Of a stretch of DNA of 12,036 nt, positions 8,612 through 12,036 are shown piece by piece. A program made the position numbers and the translations under genes. Positions within the stretch are counted from its first letter, which is position 1; each line of letters opens with the position of its first letter. The stretch covers positions 2,841 to 14,876 of the forward strand of contig RCAB01000871.1 of assembly GCA_003640385.1 (NCBI GenBank). The letters are read 5' to 3'. This DNA comes from Setaria digitata. Lineage: Eukaryota; Nematoda; Chromadorea; Rhabditida; Setariidae. Under the pieces are notes generated by a model. It had not been told where the DNA came from. It did no database searches and saw only the letters and a list, made by a program, of their open reading frames with translations.

Positions 8612-9223
8612 TTGTGGTGAGATTCCAGAGAGGGAAACGATAGATGATGAACTGGAAATTGAAAATTTGATGAAATATTTTTCTAGCAGTTAATGATTAT
8701 CTAGTGGTGGTGTTTTCTTTTTTCTTTTTTTTTTTTTTTTTTTCTGATGTGACTACATCTAACTATATGAAATGAATTAGAGTATTTTCTTTTTAAAAAA
8801 CAAAAAGGATGAATTTTGCTGGATATACGTTGATTGGAGAAGAGATGGATGATATGGCTTCATTTCAAATACAGTAAAACTGATATCATTCATTATTTCG
8901 TGCCTTATTTCCTTCATTAATTAAGTTAATAATGAAGAAAGCCTGAATTCTTATCATTTATCATATGCTTACAGAAAAGAAACAAAAAAAAAGAAAAAAA
9001 CAACCATTCCATGCGTGTAATATAATCAATTGCTGTTATAATTGTAAATGAATTGTGAAGATAAAATAGGTAAGGTAATATTTAAACGAAAATCTTCAGA
9101 TGTCTGTATTTCCTGAGCACTGTAGAATTCATTCATTAGTTATCTATCTGTTCTGTTCGATAATAATACTCCCTCGATTTCTTTAATGTGAACGGTAGTG
9201 TTTATTTCATTTGTTAATCTTAT
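8612..9223. other. Intergenic stretch between SPOP and ABCG gene
   Basis: It begins with an exon-like island (about 8612-8693, see findings), then a T tract near 8726-8743, then mixed-complexity AT-rich sequence. A hairpin with 8-bp arms CTTCATTA/TAATGAAG lies at 8912-8937. No gene is established. Confidence 0.6.
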
Positions 9224-9434
9224 AGTTTAAAATTGTATTCAATTGGGTTCAAATATCCAAATATCCGATGGCTTACTACCATACTTGAATCGTTAAAATT
9301 CAACTGATGTGTTGAAATTATCATATTAATTAGTTACACAGTTTAAAATTGTGCTCAAAATGGGTTCAAATATTTGGCAGCTTACTTTACTGATCAAAAA
9401 TGAATTGTATCGAAATTAGCATATTAATTAATTT
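9224..9434. repeat. Imperfect direct duplication, two copies about 116 bp apart
   Basis: AGTTTAAAATTGT followed by GGGTTCAAATAT, then GCTTAC, then GAAATTA(T/G)CATATTAATTA, appears in the same order from 9224 and again from 9340. Small indels and substitutions separate the copies, so this is an old local duplication in the presumed ABCG upstream region. Confidence 0.75.
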
Positions 9435-9659
9435 CATAATTTGCTTGAATGAGTAAGTAAATAATATCTATTTAAATGTATACCATTTATATTCAAAAAT
9501 TATCATCCATTTTGTAGATAAAAACTGCATAAATATAACTAAACAGGAATATTCATTTAATTTCCTGCTAATTCCTTGATAACTTGCGCCATCATCGGAT
9601 GATAGTGGTTGCTTTGATTAAAATTTGAACTATTTTAATATTATTGCTCAATTATCAAA
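9435..9659. promoter_or_regulatory. Presumed proximal promoter and leader of the ABCG gene
   Basis: AT-rich sequence directly before the ATG. It has a TGATAA GATA-type site at 9577-9582 and a palindrome ATCATC-G-GATGAT at 9591-9603, about 60 bp before the start codon. A weak TTTGTAG acceptor-like site is at 9511-9517. GATA factors drive many gut genes in nematodes, but one site is only suggestive. Confidence 0.35.
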
Positions 9660-9841
9660 ATGCATCCAAATATGCTGCCAACCGGTAGTGAAGCTGCTGC
9701 TAATTTATCACCGGTTGATCCTTTGGTCTTCTTAACCTGGGAAAATTTAACGGTTATTGCAAAACAGACGAAACGTTTATTGCTACAGAATGTTACCGGA
9801 ATTGCGGAACCGGGACAATTAATTGCCCTGATGGGTGCAAG
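9660..9841 (+). CDS. ABCG exon 1: N-terminus to first half of Walker A (residues 1-60 plus two bases of 61)
   Basis: The ATG at 9660 (TCAAAATGC, A at -3) opens about 20 variable residues, then FLTWENLTV and PGQLIALMGA. The donor is AAG|GTTTCA, non-consensus, but joining AG to the T at 10069 makes the Ser codon of GASGAGKTT. No in-frame ATG lies upstream close enough to compete, and M5 is the only near alternative. Confidence 0.9.
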
Positions 9842-11800
9842 GTTTCAAATGTTCACAATGGATGATGCTTTTTCTTAGTCTAATCTAACTTATTTGTTTC
9901 TTTCTTTTTTTTTTTGACATGAAAGTGTGTATTTAAAAAAAAAAAAAAAGAAAAACTTGAATTAATTATCTTAAATACTAATAGTTTGAGGGAACTTTTA
10001 ATCACATTTCCTGGTGGTAATTTCAGTTTGTAATTTTTGGAAATGAAATTTAAAATAGGAAATTATAGTGGTGCCGGTAAGACAACATTATTGAATGCTT
10101 TATTACAACGAAACGTAAAAGGTCTCAAAATTAGTGGTGTAGTAAAAATAAATGGTCACGTTGTTGGACGAAAAATTACCAAAGTAATCATATTTATCAA
10201 TAGTTATTTTCTTATAATGAATAAATAAAAGTCAAATATTACATTTTCTTTCTTTCCTTTTTTTTTTTTAGTTTTATAAAATATTCATTTATAAATTATA
10301 ACGCCGCAAATTTCACCTACACCTTCGTTTTCTTAGAAAAATTATTCAGTACAGATAAAGTAACTAACTGGATTAATCATTTCGTTCATGTAATTAATTT
10401 TCACGCTTTCATTATTTATTTCTTAACTTTCATTTTTTTTTTTTTTTTTTTCATCTCAGGTTTCTGCTTATATCCAACAACAAAATCTATTTGTAAATTC
10501 CCTAACAGTTTACGAACATCTTATCTTGCAAGCTGCCCTACGTCTACCGGCATCCTTTACGAAACGTGAAAAAGAAACACGCGTCAAGCAAGTAATTTCA
10601 TTTCCTTGTAAACCATAAAATTCTGTATTTTCATTTTGATTTGTCGAATAATTTTCAGTACATTTTTTAAACAGTGGTAATTGTTGTCACATATTATTGC
10701 TAATAATTACGGCCACATTTCATTCAATACTATCAATTTATTTATTCAATATTACAACCATTATTGTATAATTAATCATTTTGTAATCTAATTAATAACA
10801 TCATGTATCGTGTATAACTGGAAAAAAAAATATGATACCAAACAATGATAATAATTGCTGTTCAGCGATAAATAATGGATAAATTGTAAAAATGCATACA
10901 TGGCGAATAGTTGAACAACAAAAATTATCATTAATTTAAGAAAAATGAAGTGATAAGGTAAATTAATCGAAAAGAATTGTAATAATAATAATAATCTCAT
11001 TTTATTTTATTTCATTTTTTTTTTTTTTTCTTTAATAAAGGTAATTCATGATCTGGAATTGGAGCATTGTGTTAGTTCACGTATCGGTCTATGTGGGCTA
11101 AAGAGTGGTATTACAAGTGGCGAAGCGAAGCGTTTAGCTTTTGCTACTGAAATTTTAACAAATCCATCATTACTGTTTGCTGATGAACCAACAACTGGAA
11201 TTGATTCGTTTATGGCTTATCATATCGTCAAGGTTTTAAATATAAAAATGATAATTAGTAATAGTAAGAAATGATAGATAATGGCAATGTCTGTGTCACT
11301 GATAATTAGCATTATTAATAAATAATAATTACTATCAATAATAATAATGATACGGCAATAGTGGCAACGATAAAATGACAGATTTTCGAATTTTTTTTTT
11401 TTTTTTTTCAATCTTATCTTGGCTACTCTTTTTTTTTATAATACATTTCTGATATTTTATGGATATTTATTATTATTATTACTACTACTACTACTAATAT
11501 GATTTCTATTTGTACTACTCCTTCTTCTTCTTCTTATTATTATTATTAGCATTGTTAAATTGTAATGGAATATTTTTCCTCGCTAACTACACTTTCACGA
11601 AATTTCAACTAGATAACAAATTTCTTTTTTTTTCTTCTCTTAAGCATTCTCTTTCAGCAATAATATATTTTAGGTTCTTGAACGAATGGCATCTGAGAAT
11701 GGAAAAACAATTATTTGTACAATTCATCAGCCAGCATCTGATACATTTGAAATGTTTGATCGTGTCGTTTTCCTTGCTAATGGAAGAATTGCTTTTCTTG
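9660..11800 (+). CDS. ABCG (White-family) half-transporter, 5' part; continues past the window
   Basis: Joined exons 9660-9841, 10069-10183, 10460-10591, 11041-11232 and 11674-11800 give 249 aa plus one base, without a stop. This is the N-terminal ATP-binding domain typical of ABCG transporters. Visible motifs are an aromatic A-loop candidate W27; Walker A G59-A-S-G-A-G-K65-T-T; Q-loop Q105 in AYIQQQNLF; signature region I167-T-S-G-E171 followed by AKRLAFA; Walker B LLFAD191-E192; D-loop GID198S; and switch histidine H225 in TIHQPAS. Layout and wording are close to Drosophila White and the nematode wht genes. Family members have a C-terminal six-helix membrane domain and dimerise to move lipids, pigment precursors or other small molecules; the substrate cannot be told here. 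The signature motif is altered, because the usual second residue Ser and third residue Gly are Thr and Ser. I cannot assign a particular wht orthologue. Confidence 0.93.
10069..10183 (+). CDS. ABCG exon 2: second half of Walker A (residues 61-99)
   Basis: The exon starts at TGGTGCCGGTAAG, completing the P-loop, and runs to KITK before GTAATC, phase 0. The acceptor is AAATTATAG with no pyrimidine tract. The better-looking TTTCAG at 10021-10026 would lead at once to a stop codon, so the weak site is the one that fits. Confidence 0.89.
10460..10591 (+). CDS. ABCG exon 3: Q-loop region and start of helical subdomain (residues 100-143)
   Basis: The acceptor is TCATCTCAG after a long T tract and the donor CAA|GTAATT, phase 0. 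The exon encodes VSAYIQQQNLFVNSLTVYEH followed by LILQAALRLP, with Q105 as the Q-loop residue. Confidence 0.92.
10592..11040 (+). other. ABCG intron 3 (449 bp), no embedded gene
   Basis: It begins GTAATT and ends in the non-consensus TTAATAAAG. Its sequence is AT-rich and non-repetitive until a short ATA run near 10981-10996 and a T tract near 11014-11029. The minus-strand open frame in it is unrecognisable and hydrophobic by composition only. Confidence 0.8.
11041..11232 (+). CDS. ABCG exon 4: signature motif and Walker B (residues 144-207)
   Basis: The exon encodes VIHDLELEHC, the altered signature G-ITSGE-AKRLAFATE, and Walker B with D-loop (LLFADEPTTGIDS). The 3' splice site is TTTAATAAAG|GTAATT, an AAG acceptor about ten bases after a T tract. 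It is chosen because VKQ|VIHDL matches the White family in frame. The donor is AAG|GTTTTA, phase 0. Confidence 0.89.
11233..11673 (+). other. ABCG intron 4 (441 bp) with composite trinucleotide repeats
   Basis: It begins GTTTTA and ends ATATTTTAG. It carries a T tract near 11391-11408, (TTA)n(CTA)n at about 11466-11497 and (CTT)n(ATT)n at about 11518-11548. No embedded gene is seen. Confidence 0.82.
11674..11800 (+). CDS. ABCG exon 5: switch histidine segment (residues 208-249 plus one base)
   Basis: The acceptor is ATATTTTAG. The exon encodes KTIICTIHQPASDTFEMFD followed by RVVFLANGRIAFL and the first base of a Gly codon. The donor is CTTG|GTTAGA, phase 1. The following exon, which should begin by completing Gly, is outside the window. 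Confidence 0.9.
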
Positions 11801-12036
11801 GTTAGAAATATCATCATAAATGACTCGTTAGGAAATTTTAGTAACTCACGACTAGTGCATTTTAATATTTAACAGTAAATTATTGATACGAAATGATGGT
11901 AATTATCAGCAATGATTGACTTTTACTGATAATATTATTAATTGATCAGCAATAATGAGGATAACAATGATAATAACACTAATAGTGATAATAGTGATAA
12001 TAATAATAAATAATAATAATAAATAGTAATAATAAA
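11801..12036 (+). repeat. Start of ABCG intron 5, ending in (AAT)n-type repeat
   Basis: It starts with the donor GTTAGA. From about 11950 the sequence becomes AATAATG/GATAATA units that grade into AATAATAAATA up to the window edge. The intron is cut by the window. Confidence 0.8.

Noticed and set aside
7664..9660. The two genes as one nematode operon
   Set aside because: The gap is about 2 kb, far above the usual 100 to 500 bp, there is no SL2-type signal that I can recognise, and the functions are unrelated.
11510..11872. Apparent 120-codon open frame over ABCG exon 5
   Set aside because: It reads exon 5 in the wrong frame; the conserved KTIICTIHQPAS frame is a different one.
1..12036. CRISPR arrays, mobile element ends, viral or toxin genes
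   Set aside because: No spaced identical repeats, no transposase or polymerase fragments and no terminal inverted repeats with target duplications could be seen.

Overview
This is an AT-rich piece of an animal nuclear genome, most likely a parasitic nematode. A filarial or other spirurid worm is my best guess. The case rests on two spliced protein-coding genes on the + strand, nematode-like 3' splice sites (T-rich tract then CAG, TAG or a weaker AG), medium-sized introns (126 to 874 bp), very abundant A/T homopolymers and simple repeats, and the absence of any bacterial-style gene packing. The species call is inference; the gene calls are much firmer.

Layout. Positions 1-3869 are non-coding: microsatellites (AC, GA, GT, AT, TTG/TTA), a GC-richer patch with a heptamer minisatellite (about 1735-1855), a compound GT minisatellite (about 1951-2084), long A/T tracts, and the presumed promoter and 5' leader of the first gene. 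Positions 3870-7664 hold a complete eight-exon gene for a SPOP/Roadkill-type MATH-BTB protein (409 aa), the substrate adaptor of Cullin-3 ubiquitin ligases. Positions 7665-9659 are the 3' side of that gene (unusually dense alternating poly-T and poly-A blocks) and an intergenic stretch with an imperfect direct duplication of about 116 bp. Positions 9660-11800 hold the first five exons of an ABCG (White-family) half-transporter. They cover nearly all of the ATP-binding domain; the membrane domain must lie beyond the right edge. The window ends inside its fifth intron, in an AAT-rich repeat.

The two genes share a strand but are about 2 kb apart, which is too far for a typical nematode operon, and their functions are not obviously linked: one acts in nuclear protein degradation, the other in membrane transport. 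I rebuilt both gene models exon by exon. All joins preserve frame, and SPOP aligns to the human protein with a constant +32 residue offset from the MATH domain to the last conserved BACK-region residues.

I see no new gene system here. The points most worth a second look are the altered ABC signature motif (ITSGE in place of the usual LSGGE type), a SPOP-substrate-like serine/threonine motif inside SPOP's own N-terminal tail, several non-consensus splice sites that are forced by the protein alignments, a hairpin-capable heptamer repeat, and an exon-like island downstream of SPOP.
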